A stretch of DNA of 64,000 nt from G965218495 sp965262785 (GCA_965262785.1 OZ253559.1:3472001-3536000), one strand, 5' to 3'; shown: positions 16,405-25,974, numbered from the stretch's first letter. Program-made: numbers and translations. The notes: generated by a model not told the origin, from the letters alone.

Positions 16405-18006
16405 CTACCAGAACAGCACATACAGCGCCGTCGTAATGCCAAGAACACCGAACGCCAGCCCTGCGAACAACGGGTCCGTACGTAGTACCCCCAAATTCAT
16501 ATCAATACCCGACTCGCTGTCGCGCCCCTTGCCCTCAATGAGGGAGAGCACCACTATCAAGCCTATTGACACCAGGAAAGCAATTCCCATGCGGTCCAAG
16601 AATGGCATCTCTGGCAGGAGCCACTTCATGGACCAGGTCAAAGGGATGCTGAGCAACGCGGACACCAAGGCGGAGTTCGCCGTGGCCTTCTTCCAGAAGA
16701 GGCCCATGATGAATATGGCAAGCACGCCCGGACTAACGAAGCCGGTAAACTCCTGAATGTACTGGAAGACCTGGTCGAGCGATGACAATAGCGGTGCCAC
16801 GCACACCGCTATGGCCATTCCTATCAGGGCCACGAGGCGGCCGGTCCGCACGAGGGCAGCCTGCGAAGCGCCCTTGTTAAGATAGTTGCGGTAGATATCC
16901 ATCGTAAAGATGGTTGCAGTGCTGTTCATCATCGAAGCCAGCGAGGAGACGATCGCCGCAATAAGCGCCGCGAACGCCAGTCCTTTCAGTCCTGGCCCGA
17001 CGTATTCATTCAGAAGCCAGGGGTAGGCTTCGTCGGCAGCGCCGATCGGCGCGTGTAGCGCGTAGGCTACAATGCCGGGGACAACGACGATTAGTGGCAG
17101 TAGCAGCTTCAGGTAAGCCGCAAAGGCCACGCCCCGCTGCGCCTCCTTCAGGCTGCGGGCGGCCAGCGTCCGCTGAATGATGTACTGATTGCACCCCCAA
17201 TAGAATAGGTTCGCTATCCACAGCCCTCCCAGCAGCACACCCAAGCCAGGGAGCAGGTCGTACGCATCCTGCAGGATTCCCTTGTCATCAGTGTAAAGCA
17301 GCTCGTCCTGGAAGAGGATCATGTTAAACCGATCCGGTGCCTCTGCCAAAAGGCGCGAGAATCCGGCCACCGGACCCTGACCGTCGCCAAACGCATTTAG
17401 GGCCAAAATCGTGGTGAGCAGGCCGCCGCCAACCAAGAAGGCCACCTGCACCACATCCGTCCAAGCCACGGCTTTCAAGCCGCCGTATACACTATATGCT
17501 GCCGCAAAGAGGGCCAGTGCAACAATTCCGATCCAGAGCTCTACACCCATGATTCCCTTCAAGGCAAGCGCGCCCAGGTAGAGAACACTGGTGAGGTTGA
17601 CGAACACGTATACCAACAGCCAAAACACGGCCAACAGTGTGCGCACGCGCGCATCGTAGCGCACCTCCAGAAACTGCGGCATCGTGAAGATGCCTTTCTT
17701 CAGGTAGATCGGGATGAATAGCCACGCGACCAATAGCAGCGTGATCGCAGCCATCCATTCGTAGCTCGCAATGGCGAGGCCTAGGCGAAAGCCTGACCCA
17801 CTCATGCCAATGAACTGCTCCGCAGAGATGTTTGAGGCAATCAGCGAAGCACCGATGGCCCACCAGGGCAGTGCCTTGCTGGCCAGGAAATAGTCCTCTG
17901 CGTCTTTCTTGTGTCCCGCTTTCTCCCTTGACACCCATAAGCCGATGCAGACGATCAGCAGGCAATAAGCGCCAAAGACGATGTAGTCAATCAGTGCGAA
18001 ATCCAT
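16405..18006 (-). CDS. Sodium:solute symporter, SGLT-like
   Basis: This 533-residue integral membrane protein has roughly 14 hydrophobic segments and the sodium:solute symporter family signatures (DYFLASKALPWWAIGASLIA, SAEQFIGMSGSGFRLGLAIA, and YSVYGGLKAVAWTDVVQ). These resemble the sugar/SGLT branch more than the acetate/proline branches. It would import a sugar or related solute driven by sodium. It is the first gene past the promoter side of the TonB-dependent receptor (231 bases away, same strand), so the two could act on the same nutrient: outer-membrane uptake, then inner-membrane import. The substrate cannot be read from the sequence. Confidence 0.88.
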   Translation of the reverse strand: MDFALIDYIVFGAYCLLIVCIGLWVSREKAGHKKDAEDYFLASKALPWWAIGASLIASNISAEQFIGMSGSGFRLGLAIASYEWMAAITLLLVAWLFIPIYLKKGIFTMPQFLEVRYDARVRTLLAVFWLLVYVFVNLTSVLYLGALALKGIMGVELWIGIVALALFAAAYSVYGGLKAVAWTDVVQVAFLVGGGLLTTILALNAFGDGQGPVAGFSRLLAEAPDRFNMILFQDELLYTDDKGILQDAYDLLPGLGVLLGGLWIANLFYWGCNQYIIQRTLAARSLKEAQRGVAFAAYLKLLLPLIVVVPGIVAYALHAPIGAADEAYPWLLNEYVGPGLKGLAFAALIAAIVSSLASMMNSTATIFTMDIYRNYLNKGASQAALVRTGRLVALIGMAIAVCVAPLLSSLDQVFQYIQEFTGFVSPGVLAIFIMGLFWKKATANSALVSALLSIPLTWSMKWLLPEMPFLDRMGIAFLVSIGLIVVLSLIEGKGRDSESGIDMNLGVLRTDPLFAGLAFGVLGITTALYVLFW

Positions 18007-18283
18007 CCGGTATCGGCGTTATGAGCACAACAGCGCCGGCACGTACGCCAGCAAAGGCGCACCAATATAGCTAGACTGAAATTTCCACGCCGCGCACCTC
18101 TGCCATTCTGCAGGCGCGAAAGGTAGTAGCTGAAATTCTACGGCAAAGCTCGACTGGACCAGCGCTCCGCTCCTGGGCGCAACGCACCTCATGTCATGTT
18201 GGGTCCAAGAAAAGACCGAGGCCTGTCAGCCCAACAGTGGTATGACACAACCGGCCGACTACCGCGCGTTCATTGATCCGTGC

Positions 18284-18769
18284 CTACTGAACCCGGCGCC
18301 AAATCTCGTCGTAGCGGCTGTCACTAACGCCCCCCACATGGTGCCAGATGGAATCGCCAACGACTTCGCACTCAAACATGAACTGCGCACCCACATTCTC
18401 TGGAATGGCGCTGTACTCGACGAATTCGGAATAGAAGCCACCCACCTCCAGCGTGTAGCGCCCGCCCTGAGCGTGCACGAATTCATCGGCAGACTGCCGA
18501 ATGAACATCCAATGCGTTTCGTTAAGAATCTTAAGCGTGGGCGCCTCATGGTAGTTGGGGTCTGATTGGAAATCGCCACTGAGAGCCCCGGCGGATTCAT
18601 TGATTTGTACCAGCTCCCATGAGCCTACCAGGCTTGGGCAAACGCTGCCGCCATTTTCGGCCGCCACTGCGCCATTTTCCATTTCCGTGTCTTCCGACGT
18701 GTCCGTACAGCCAATCGCGGTCACTAGTATCAGTACAGTGGCGACTAAGAATATGCTGAGTGGTTTCAT
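18284..18769 (-). CDS. Small lipoprotein with lipocalin-like body
   Basis: 161 residues. It begins MKPLSIFLVATVLILVTAIG followed by Cys, an unmistakable lipoprotein signal. A short acidic linker precedes a compact domain with SLVGSWELVQINES, TLKILNETHWMFIRQ, GGRYTLEVGGFYSEFVEYS and a C-terminal YDEIWRRV. The GSWELV start and the later beta strands suggest a lipocalin-like ligand-binding barrel seen in uncharacterised Bacteroidota lipoproteins. It stands alone between two symporter genes, about 280 bases from one and 220 from the other, and may have its own promoter. Confidence 0.75.
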   Translation of the reverse strand: MKPLSIFLVATVLILVTAIGCTDTSEDTEMENGAVAAENGGSVCPSLVGSWELVQINESAGALSGDFQSDPNYHEAPTLKILNETHWMFIRQSADEFVHAQGGRYTLEVGGFYSEFVEYSAIPENVGAQFMFECEVVGDSIWHHVGGVSDSRYDEIWRRVQ

Positions 18770-18987
18770 AGTGACTACCTCCTAAACACGATTGGGAACG
18801 ACTACCTTCAATATAGGCAGCAGAATCCACAAGAACACCCCACCACCGGCACAACGTCCTGGACCTGCCACGCAGCGCGCAGCTTATGGCCTAATGCATC
18901 GCCACTCGGTGCGGAAGCCGCCTGTACCCTTGCGGCCCACGCGCGTCGCCCTGATGAGCCCCTAGGCCCAAGCGTGTGGCCAGCGGC

Positions 18988-20661
18988 CTAAGCGCCCGGC
19001 TTCCTGATCTCGTCAACGAGATTCCGGATAGTCGCTGGCGGCGCCGGCGTAAAGTGCGAAACCACCAACGCCACGGCGAAATTGATCGTCATCCCGAGGG
19101 TCCCAATTCCTTCTGGAGAAATGCCAAAGAGCCAATGCGCTTCGGTGTTGAGCTCAGGACTGATGAACTTGAAGTAGATGATGTAGGCGGCGGTGAACAC
19201 AATCCCACTGATCATGCCGCTGATGGCTCCATACTTGTTCATCCGCCGGGTAAAAATGCCCAGGAGGATCGCCGGGAAGAATGACGCGGCAGCCAGCCCG
19301 AACGCGAACGCCACGACCTGGGCAACGAACCCTGGGGGATCAATCCCGAAGTATCCGGCTATACAGACGGCCACGCCTGCAGTGATGCGCGCAGTCAGCA
19401 GCTCCTGTTTTTCGGTGATGGAAGGTCTCAGGCCTTTTTTGAGCAGGTCGCGAGCGACCGATGTTGAGATCACCAGCAATAACCCAGCGGCCGTAGACAG
19501 AGCAGCCGCCAGGCCGCCCGCTGCCACAAGGCCGATCACCCAGTTCGGCAAGCCAGCAATCTCCGGGCTGGCAAGTACTATGATGTCACGATCAATCACC
19601 AACTCGTTGGCCGTACGATCTCCCACGTATTGGATGTGCCCGTCCCCGTTCTTGTCCTCAAAAGTGATCAGACCCGTGGCTTCCCAGTTCTTGAACCACG
19701 GCGGCATCGCGTCATAGGGTGCTTCGGAAACGGTATTCAGCAGATTCGTGCGTGCAAAGGCGGCTACCGCCGGCGCACTCGTGTACAACAACGCAATAAA
19801 CACGAGTGCCCATCCTGCGCTGCTGCGGGCCGCTGAAACACGGGGCACCGTATAGAATCGGACGATCACGTGCGGCAGGCCCGCCGTACCCACCATGAGC
19901 GCCGCCGTAATGGCGAACACGTCAATCATACCCTTGTTGCCACCGGTATAGGCGTCAAATCCCAGCTCTGCGCTAAGACCGTCCAGCTTGTCCAGAAGGA
20001 AGGTGCCCGAGCCGTCCGCCAGCGTGCTGCCAAAACCGATCTGCGGAACCACCTGACCCGTCATAAGGAGTGAGATAAAGATCGCCGGCACCAGGTATGC
20101 AAATATCAGCACACAGTACTGGGCTACCTGAGTGTAGGTGATCCCCCTCATGCCGCCAAGGACTGCATAGAAGAACACGATTCCCATGCCGATGAGCACA
20201 CCCGGGACAATGCCAATCTCCAGGAAGCGGGAGAACACGATCCCTACGCCGCGCATCTGGCCGGCTACATAGGTGAAAGACACAAAGACCGCACAGATGA
20301 CCGCGACGAACCGGGCCGTCTGCGAGTAGTACCGATCGCCCACAAAGTCCGGCACGGTGAATTTGCCAAACCGGCGTAAGTACGGCGCCAAGAGCAGGGC
20401 CAGCAGAACGTAACCACCGGTCCAGCCCATAAGGTATACGCTACCGTCTCGGCCCATGAAGGCGATAAGGCCGGCCATGGAGATAAACGAGGCGGCGCTC
20501 ATCCAGTCGGCAGCCGTGGCCATGCCGTTGAGCACGGGTGGCACCCGCCCGCCCGCAACGTAGAACTCGCCCGTGGACCTGGCACGTGACCACACCGCCA
20601 CGCCGATATAGAGTGTGAAACTCAGCCCTACTAGGACGAATGTCCAGGCCTGTGCGTCCAT
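18988..20661 (-). CDS. Cation/acetate-type sodium:solute symporter, large subunit
   Basis: This 557-residue membrane protein has the signatures of the ActP/VC_2705 branch of the sodium:solute symporters: GEFYVAGGRVPPVLNGMATA, ADWMSAASFISMAGLIAFMG, YVAGQMRGVGIVFSRFLEIG and GGMRGITYTQVAQY. The extra loop near residues 310-360 (FEDKNGDGHIQYVGDRTANE) is common in this branch. The gene starts 4 bases after a DUF4212 gene, the usual small partner of this class, so the two should form one transporter, probably for acetate or another short carboxylate (family knowledge; substrate inferred). It is the last gene of the wbqC-mscS-DUF4212 unit. Confidence 0.92.
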   Translation of the reverse strand: MDAQAWTFVLVGLSFTLYIGVAVWSRARSTGEFYVAGGRVPPVLNGMATAADWMSAASFISMAGLIAFMGRDGSVYLMGWTGGYVLLALLLAPYLRRFGKFTVPDFVGDRYYSQTARFVAVICAVFVSFTYVAGQMRGVGIVFSRFLEIGIVPGVLIGMGIVFFYAVLGGMRGITYTQVAQYCVLIFAYLVPAIFISLLMTGQVVPQIGFGSTLADGSGTFLLDKLDGLSAELGFDAYTGGNKGMIDVFAITAALMVGTAGLPHVIVRFYTVPRVSAARSSAGWALVFIALLYTSAPAVAAFARTNLLNTVSEAPYDAMPPWFKNWEATGLITFEDKNGDGHIQYVGDRTANELVIDRDIIVLASPEIAGLPNWVIGLVAAGGLAAALSTAAGLLLVISTSVARDLLKKGLRPSITEKQELLTARITAGVAVCIAGYFGIDPPGFVAQVVAFAFGLAAASFFPAILLGIFTRRMNKYGAISGMISGIVFTAAYIIYFKFISPELNTEAHWLFGISPEGIGTLGMTINFAVALVVSHFTPAPPATIRNLVDEIRKPGA

Positions 20662-20665
20662 GACA

Positions 20666-20902
20666 CTAACTGGCTCCTTCTCTGGCGTCCAACCGTTTCA
20701 TCAGGTAGACGTAGACGAAGATGAGAATAACAAATACGTAGATGGCGCCCTGCTGCGCAAACCAGAAGCCGAGCTTGAATCCGCCGATGCGGATCATGTC
20801 AAGCTCATCGACAAAGAGCACCCCGAACCCGAACGACACAAGAAACCAGATCGGGAGCAGGATGCCCAAGTACTTCAGGTTGCTCTTCCAATAGGTGTTC
20901 AT
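20666..20902 (-). CDS. DUF4212 small subunit of the sodium/substrate symporter
   Basis: 78 residues with two hydrophobic helices (YLGILLPIWFLVSFGFGVLF and IYVFVILIFVYVYLMKRLD) separated by the loop DELDMIRIGGFKLGFWFAQQ. This is the characteristic layout of the DUF4212 family, which nearly always accompanies an ActP-type large subunit. Here the large subunit begins 4 bases downstream. The start overlaps the mscS stop by 4 bases (ATGA-type), so translation is coupled. Confidence 0.92.
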   Translation of the reverse strand: MNTYWKSNLKYLGILLPIWFLVSFGFGVLFVDELDMIRIGGFKLGFWFAQQGAIYVFVILIFVYVYLMKRLDAREGAS

Positions 20903-21987
20903 ACGACGGCGTCTCCACCTTCAAGGTATACGGTACGCGTAGGGAAGGCAATGCGCAGGCCTTGCGCTTCGACAAGTCTAAGAATACTCATCAACACAGC
21001 CTCTTGCGCTTCCATAAACGCATCAAAGTCGGGCGTGGTGGTAAACGCCTGAACGAGAACGCCCAGGCTCGAGTCATCCAAAGACTCCAGATGCACCATC
21101 ACGCTGGAGTTGTCAATAGCCTCCATCTTCTGGATTGTTGTTCGCACCAACGCGATGAATTCAGCAATCTCGTCAGGCATTGTGCTGTAGTGCAGCCCCA
21201 CCTTCAGACGGATACGGCGCTGGCTGCGGTCAGAGTAGTTGACTAGTGTCGAGGTGGTGAAGGACTGGTTTGGAATAGTTGCAAGAGACTTGTCGAGCTT
21301 GCGAACTCGCGTAACACGCAGCCCAATCTCCTCAATGACACCTTCCGTTCCCGAGATGTTCACGAAGTCCCCTATGCTGAACGGCCGGTCAGTAAAGACG
21401 ACGACCGACCCGAACAGGTTGGCTACAGTGTCCTTAGCCGCAAGTGCCAAGGCCAAACCGCCAACGCTAAGGCTCGCAATCAGGCTGGTTACGGAGTAGC
21501 CAAACTTGTCTATGATACCGATGCCTACGACGAGCGCCAAGGCAACCTTCAGTGCCTTGCGTGCGAGCGGTATGAGTTGGTCGTCAAGACGCGTGTCCGT
21601 TTGGGCGGCCTTGCGGCCGGCGGCACCCGCGGCTACGTCAATGATCCTGAACACTGTAGCGGCAAGCGCGACGGCCACCGCGACCAGCAGCCCGCTCAAA
21701 ACGAAGTGGCGCACGTTGTATGGCACTTCCGGCAGATTCAGCACCAGTCCGACCCCGTACCACAGGCCAACAAGGAACACCAGGCTGAGCGGCTTGGGCA
21801 CGAGCCTTATGATGTCAGCGGCCCAGTCCTTCTCTTGTTCGTACCGCGCAGGAATAAACCTTCGCACCAGCCATCGGACAATCCGGCGGCTGAACAGACC
21901 TGGCGCCAACAGAAGGGCCGCCGTGACGAGGCGCCACAGCGCAATGCCCCACAACAATTCTTCGTGCAAAATCTGGCTGTCCATCAA
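20899..21987 (-). CDS. MscS-family mechanosensitive ion channel
   Basis: 362 residues. Several N-terminal membrane helices precede the conserved pore helix and beta domain: SLIASLSVGGLALALAAKDT (pore-lining TM3), then NLFGSVVVFTDRPFSIGDFV, GVIEEIGLRVTRVR and TIPNQSFTTSTLVNYS. The C-terminal alpha/beta domain ends near PTRTVYLEG. Such channels open under membrane tension to release solutes on hypo-osmotic shock. It overlaps wbqC upstream and the DUF4212 gene downstream by 4 bases each. That links an osmotic valve to a sodium-driven uptake system, possibly to relieve solute over-accumulation (inference). Confidence 0.92.
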   Translation of the reverse strand: MMDSQILHEELLWGIALWRLVTAALLLAPGLFSRRIVRWLVRRFIPARYEQEKDWAADIIRLVPKPLSLVFLVGLWYGVGLVLNLPEVPYNVRHFVLSGLLVAVAVALAATVFRIIDVAAGAAGRKAAQTDTRLDDQLIPLARKALKVALALVVGIGIIDKFGYSVTSLIASLSVGGLALALAAKDTVANLFGSVVVFTDRPFSIGDFVNISGTEGVIEEIGLRVTRVRKLDKSLATIPNQSFTTSTLVNYSDRSQRRIRLKVGLHYSTMPDEIAEFIALVRTTIQKMEAIDNSSVMVHLESLDDSSLGVLVQAFTTTPDFDAFMEAQEAVLMSILRLVEAQGLRIAFPTRTVYLEGGDAVV

Positions 21988-22655
21988 ATCTCCGCTAATG
22001 AGATGCCGCGTTGCAGTACCGCTAAGCTATCCGGGCCGTAGTTAAATAGCAGATCAAGCGCCGTCATGCCGGGCACAAATCCGTCAAAAGCCTGCCGATA
22101 ATTCGGATGGGCAAAGTGCAAGACCCGAGCCCTAAGTATCAGCTGACGATCGACCCGCGGCGCCGACGGCGGCAAAAGTACCACCTTTTCCGGAAACGAC
22201 TGCAGCACCGACCGCATTGAGCCAGGCAGTCCTGCCAAACTGGACGCACGCACAAGGGTGGACTGCAGGCCAAAGAGTCGGTGCGTAAGCAGAATGGAAG
22301 CACAGGTAATCTCGGCCAGATACGTATACTCAGCGGAAAAAAAGTCCGCCATCGGCTCTTCGTAGTGCGAGAAAAACGGTGTACGGCTGTGGTTGTACAG
22401 AAAGGCTTTCCAATGCCGCTTGCGCCATGCGGCTACCTGCCGAATGTGCGTAGTGACCTGCGGCTGGCCGTGTTGCCCGCCCTTGAGCGGAACCGTCACC
22501 CACTGTGCACCTTGACTGTTGCGCACTCGCGTGCGGTTCTGAAATGACTGCCGGCTGTACTGAAAGGTGTCGGCCATCACGAAGCACGCCGCGCGCTGCA
22601 TCAGCGCCACGTATGAAAGCCTGGGGAAGTACTCTGGTGGCCGAACCGCGACCAT
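21984..22655 (-). CDS. WbqC-family protein
   Basis: About 223 residues from the ATG at 22655; the frame is open further upstream but that part is antisense to the divergent LD-carboxypeptidase start. The N-terminus VAVRPPEYFPRLSYVALMQR and the stretch VMADTFQYSRQSFQNRTRVR are WbqC-family hallmarks, as is QWVTVPLKGG later on. WbqC-like proteins often occur near surface polysaccharide or amino-sugar genes but have no settled activity. The start lies about 45 bases from the probable start of the divergent LD-carboxypeptidase gene, and the stop overlaps the mscS start by 4 bases. Confidence 0.82.
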   Translation of the reverse strand: MVAVRPPEYFPRLSYVALMQRAACFVMADTFQYSRQSFQNRTRVRNSQGAQWVTVPLKGGQHGQPQVTTHIRQVAAWRKRHWKAFLYNHSRTPFFSHYEEPMADFFSAEYTYLAEITCASILLTHRLFGLQSTLVRASSLAGLPGSMRSVLQSFPEKVVLLPPSAPRVDRQLILRARVLHFAHPNYRQAFDGFVPGMTALDLLFNYGPDSLAVLQRGISLAEI

Positions 22656-22699
22656 TGCTTTGTGCTTATCTTTCGACCTTATACTCCGTTCGCATACCC

Positions 22700-23614
22700 T
22701 TGGACCTGGCTTCCCCCCTAATTCCTGGCGATACCATTGCTGTAGTGGCACCCAGCAGCGCCCCACGAGAGCCGGAGCGGTTGGCCCTAGGACTCACGGC
22801 GCTGGAAAAAGCGGGGTTCAAGCTGGATTGGCAGCCCTCTCGGCTGACGCAGCGAGGCTACCTTGCGGGCAGCGATGCGGAGCGAGCGCATTTGTTCAAT
22901 GACGCTGTTAGCAATGGAAGTGTCAAAGCTGTAATGTGCGTGCGCGGTGGATATGGCGCATTGCGAATCCTGGATCGCATTGACTACGCCGCCGCGCGTC
23001 GTCACCGTAAGCTGCTGATCGGGTTTAGCGATATCACCGCCCTGCATCTGGCTTTGTACCACCGTGCCGGATGGCGAGGCCTTTCGGGGCCCGTTGTGGT
23101 AGACTTCGCCGAGTCGAGCCCCAAGGTGCGGGCGCGTTTTTTGGCGGTAGCCCGCGGGGAGCTTCCTCCACCCTTCCCGGCACTGGGCGTGATTCGCCCG
23201 GGAATGGCCCAGGGCCCACTGTTAGGCGGCAACCTTTCCATGGTAGCGCGCCTCATCGGGACCCCGTATTTGCCATCTCTTGAGGGCGCGATACTGGTAC
23301 TGGAAGAAGTCAACGAGGCACCATACCGAATCGACGCGCTCTTTGCGCAACTGCGTTTGGCTGGAATTTTGCGATCTTTGGGTGGGCTGGTCCTGGGAGC
23401 CTTTTCGGGCTGGGAGCCGCGGCATAGCCATGCGGTCCTCACGCCCAGGGAAATCTTCGAAGATTACTTTTGCGACGCCCCGTATCCGGTAGCGACAGGA
23501 CTCCCCTATGGGCACTTTGCAGAGCGGGCAACCCTTCCGGTGGCAGCGAAGGCAGCGCTCGAGGTAACGCAGCACGGCGGCACGCTCAAGGTGCTGGAAC
23601 CAGTATGCAGGTAA
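22700..23614 (+). CDS. LD-carboxypeptidase (LdcA/MccF family, peptidase S66)
   Basis: About 304 residues if translation starts at the TTG at 22700 (MDLASPLIPGDTIAVVAPSS), matching the family's usual length and N-terminal LxxGDxIxVVAPSS motif. Longer starts would run through the divergent wbqC gene. Family motifs: VRGGYGALRILDRID, GFSDITALHLALYH (nucleophile serine region), VLEEVNEAPYRIDALFAQLR (catalytic Glu) and GLPYGHFAERATLPVA (catalytic His). It removes the terminal D-alanine from LD-linked muropeptides in peptidoglycan recycling. It divides divergently from wbqC with only ~45 bases between; TATACT at 22680-22685 would leave a very short or no leader. Confidence 0.88.
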   Translation: MDLASPLIPGDTIAVVAPSSAPREPERLALGLTALEKAGFKLDWQPSRLTQRGYLAGSDAERAHLFNDAVSNGSVKAVMCVRGGYGALRILDRIDYAAARRHRKLLIGFSDITALHLALYHRAGWRGLSGPVVVDFAESSPKVRARFLAVARGELPPPFPALGVIRPGMAQGPLLGGNLSMVARLIGTPYLPSLEGAILVLEEVNEAPYRIDALFAQLRLAGILRSLGGLVLGAFSGWEPRHSHAVLTPREIFEDYFCDAPYPVATGLPYGHFAERATLPVAAKAALEVTQHGGTLKVLEPVCR

Positions 23615-23688
23615 GCATTTTGGCATCGTTTTAAAACCTTTGCGTCCGCAGGTTGCGTATAAGCATCCGAGAAAATGAGACCAGTCCG

Positions 23689-24312
23689 ATGATGCAACGC
23701 CTAGCCGTTCTGGCCTCCGGTGGCGGCTCAAACTTTCGAGCGATCCTTCAGGCCATTGAAGCAGGAACACTGCCGCTTTCGTGTCCGCTTCTGGTCTCTA
23801 ACACACACCGAGCTGCCGCTCTGGCTATCGCCAAAGACTATGGCTGCGAAGCAGTGGTGCTCAAGTCACGCGATTTCTCCCATGAGCAAGCGTACGCGGA
23901 CGCACTCCTTGGCCTATTGAGGCAGCATAGGGTCGAACTGGTGGCTCTGGCAGGCTATCTGAAGAAGGTGCCACCGCAGGTGGTGGCAGCGTTTCCCCTC
24001 CGCATGGTCAACATCCATCCCGCGCTGCTGCCAGATTTTGGCGGAAGAGGACTCTACGGTCGGCACGTGCATGCCGCAGTACTTGCTGCCGCTGCAAAGA
24101 AGAGCGGTGCTACGGTCCACTTCGTAGACGAGGAATACGATACGGGGCCCATCATTTTGCAAGAAAGCGTGCCTGTGTTGCCGCACGATACGCCCGCCTT
24201 GCTCGCCGCTCGCGTTCTCGCGGTTGAGCACCGACTGTATCCGAAGGCTTTGCGCCTATTGGCACTGGGAAAGGTATGCGTCCATGGTCGCAAAGTCACT
24301 GTACTAGCATAG
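23689..24312 (+). CDS. purN: Phosphoribosylglycinamide formyltransferase
   Basis: About 207 residues from the ATG at 23689 (MMQRLAVLASGGGSNFRAIL). Motifs: SGGGSNFRAI for phosphoribosyl binding, NIHPALLPDFGG with the catalytic Asn and His, and GATVHFVDEEYDTGPII with the catalytic Asp. It transfers a formyl group from 10-formyl-THF to GAR, the third step of purine synthesis. It sits one base upstream of purH, so the two are co-transcribed. Length and motifs are standard for the family. Confidence 0.95.
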   Translation: MMQRLAVLASGGGSNFRAILQAIEAGTLPLSCPLLVSNTHRAAALAIAKDYGCEAVVLKSRDFSHEQAYADALLGLLRQHRVELVALAGYLKKVPPQVVAAFPLRMVNIHPALLPDFGGRGLYGRHVHAAVLAAAAKKSGATVHFVDEEYDTGPIILQESVPVLPHDTPALLAARVLAVEHRLYPKALRLLALGKVCVHGRKVTVLA

Positions 24313-24313
24313 C

Positions 24314-25888
24314 ATGATCAAAGCACGCAATAGCGCACCGCTACCAGATATGGTACCTGTTCGACGGGCGCTCCTCTCCACGTATGATAAGAGCGGGCTG
24401 GCCGACTTTGCCGCTACCCTGCACACCTTGGGCATCTCACTCGTCTCAAGTGGAGGTACGGCGCGCCACCTACGGGCGGTCGGTCTACCGGTGGAAGACG
24501 TCTCCAGCGTGACCGGCTTCCCGGAAATACTGGACGGACGCGTCAAAACGCTGCACCCAAAAGTGCACGGCGGCCTGCTGCTGCGAAGAGGAGACATGCA
24601 GGACGAGGCAGAGTGTTCGGCACTGGGAATCAGTCCCGTGGATATGGTGGTGGTCAACCTCTATCCATTCAGTGAATCGGTAGCGCAGGAGGGCGTCACT
24701 GAAGCAACTGCGGTCGAGAACATTGACATTGGCGGCCCGGCCATGGCACGGGCGGCGGCCAAGAATTTTGCCTACGTAGCCTCGGTGACCTCTCCCTCGG
24801 ACTACGCTGCAGTGAGCGAGGAGCTGAAAAACAACCACGGTGCTCTCCCCTTGGCTATGCGACGGCGACTGGCCTTGGCCACATTTGAACACACGGCCAA
24901 CTACGACAGGGCGGTCGCCCGGTATTTCGCCAGCCCAGTCGGCGCGTTACCAGCAGCATATGACGTTCGACTGCCCTTGGGCAGCGCGCTGCGCTACGGC
25001 GAAAACCCCCATCAGGCAGCGGCTTTCTTTGGCGACCTGGGCGCTGCCTTTGAGCAGCTGCACGGCAAGGCCCTTTCCTACAATAACCTCTTGGACGCTG
25101 ACGCCGCGCTTGCGCTGATCTCAGAGTTTGGTCATGCGGCGCCAACGGTCGCCATTCTGAAGCATACCAATCCGTGTGGCGTTGCCAGTGCGGATACCCT
25201 GGAAGAGGCGTATGCGAATGCATTTGCCACCGATACCATGTCGCCATTTGGGGGCATCGTAGTAATGAATCGCCCGTGCACGCTGGTCGTCGCAGAAGCT
25301 ATCAACAAGGTCTTTACCGAGATCATCATCGCACCGGAATTTGATGGGGACGCCTTGTCCTTTCTGAAAAAGAAGAAAAACCGCAGGCTGGTGCAGGCCG
25401 CGGGCACACTTCGCCGACGCTGGGAGGCGAGACACCTCCTCGGAGGCGTGCTGTGCCAGGAGCGGGACGACTCACTGGAAGATGGGTTGGCTGCCAAGCT
25501 GAAGTGTGTCACCCGGCGTGCGCCGACAAAAATGGAGCTGTCGGACCTAGACTTCGCGTGGCGTGTAGTAAAGCATGTGAAAAGCAACGCCATCGTCTAC
25601 GTAAAGGGTCTTCGTACTTTGGGCATAGGTGCCGGTCAGATGAGCCGGATCGATGCATCCGAAATTGCGGTCCTCAAGGCTAGCAAATCGGGTCTTGACC
25701 TTTCTGGAAGCGTCGTGGCGTCCGACGCGTTTTTTCCGTTCGCCGATGGACTACTGGCTGCCGCGCAAGCCGGCGCGTGTGCCGCCGTGCAGCCCGGCGG
25801 GTCTGTCCGTGATTCAGAGGTCGTCGCCGCAGCCAACAACCACGACATTGCGATGATCTTTACCGGTAAACGCCATTTTCGTCACTAA
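24314..25888 (+). CDS. purH: Bifunctional AICAR transformylase / IMP cyclohydrolase
   Basis: 524 residues, the normal length. The N-terminal ~200 residues form the IMP cyclohydrolase (MGS-like) domain with ALLSTYDKSGLADFA, LVSSGGTARHLR and GRVKTLHPKVHGGLL. The C-terminal part is the AICAR formyltransferase with RYGENPHQ, LSYNNLLDADAA and KHTNPCGVA. It performs the last two steps of purine synthesis. It follows purN by one base, and mreB starts 86 bases after its stop. A KKKKNRR stretch near 354-360 is slightly unusual but in frame. Confidence 0.97.
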   Translation: MIKARNSAPLPDMVPVRRALLSTYDKSGLADFAATLHTLGISLVSSGGTARHLRAVGLPVEDVSSVTGFPEILDGRVKTLHPKVHGGLLLRRGDMQDEAECSALGISPVDMVVVNLYPFSESVAQEGVTEATAVENIDIGGPAMARAAAKNFAYVASVTSPSDYAAVSEELKNNHGALPLAMRRRLALATFEHTANYDRAVARYFASPVGALPAAYDVRLPLGSALRYGENPHQAAAFFGDLGAAFEQLHGKALSYNNLLDADAALALISEFGHAAPTVAILKHTNPCGVASADTLEEAYANAFATDTMSPFGGIVVMNRPCTLVVAEAINKVFTEIIIAPEFDGDALSFLKKKKNRRLVQAAGTLRRRWEARHLLGGVLCQERDDSLEDGLAAKLKCVTRRAPTKMELSDLDFAWRVVKHVKSNAIVYVKGLRTLGIGAGQMSRIDASEIAVLKASKSGLDLSGSVVASDAFFPFADGLLAAAQAGACAAVQPGGSVRDSEVVAAANNHDIAMIFTGKRHFRH

Positions 25889-25974
25889 CCCTTTGTATTT
25901 TTCAGGTACGAACCCGCGTCGCATGGTTGCCGCCTCGGCACAACCTGCTCTCGCGCACTACGGAATCCGCCCCT

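Noticed and set aside
22505..22699. N-terminal extension of the LD-carboxypeptidase
   Set aside because: It is antisense to the wbqC coding region and Cys/Arg-rich; the family N-terminus begins at 22700.
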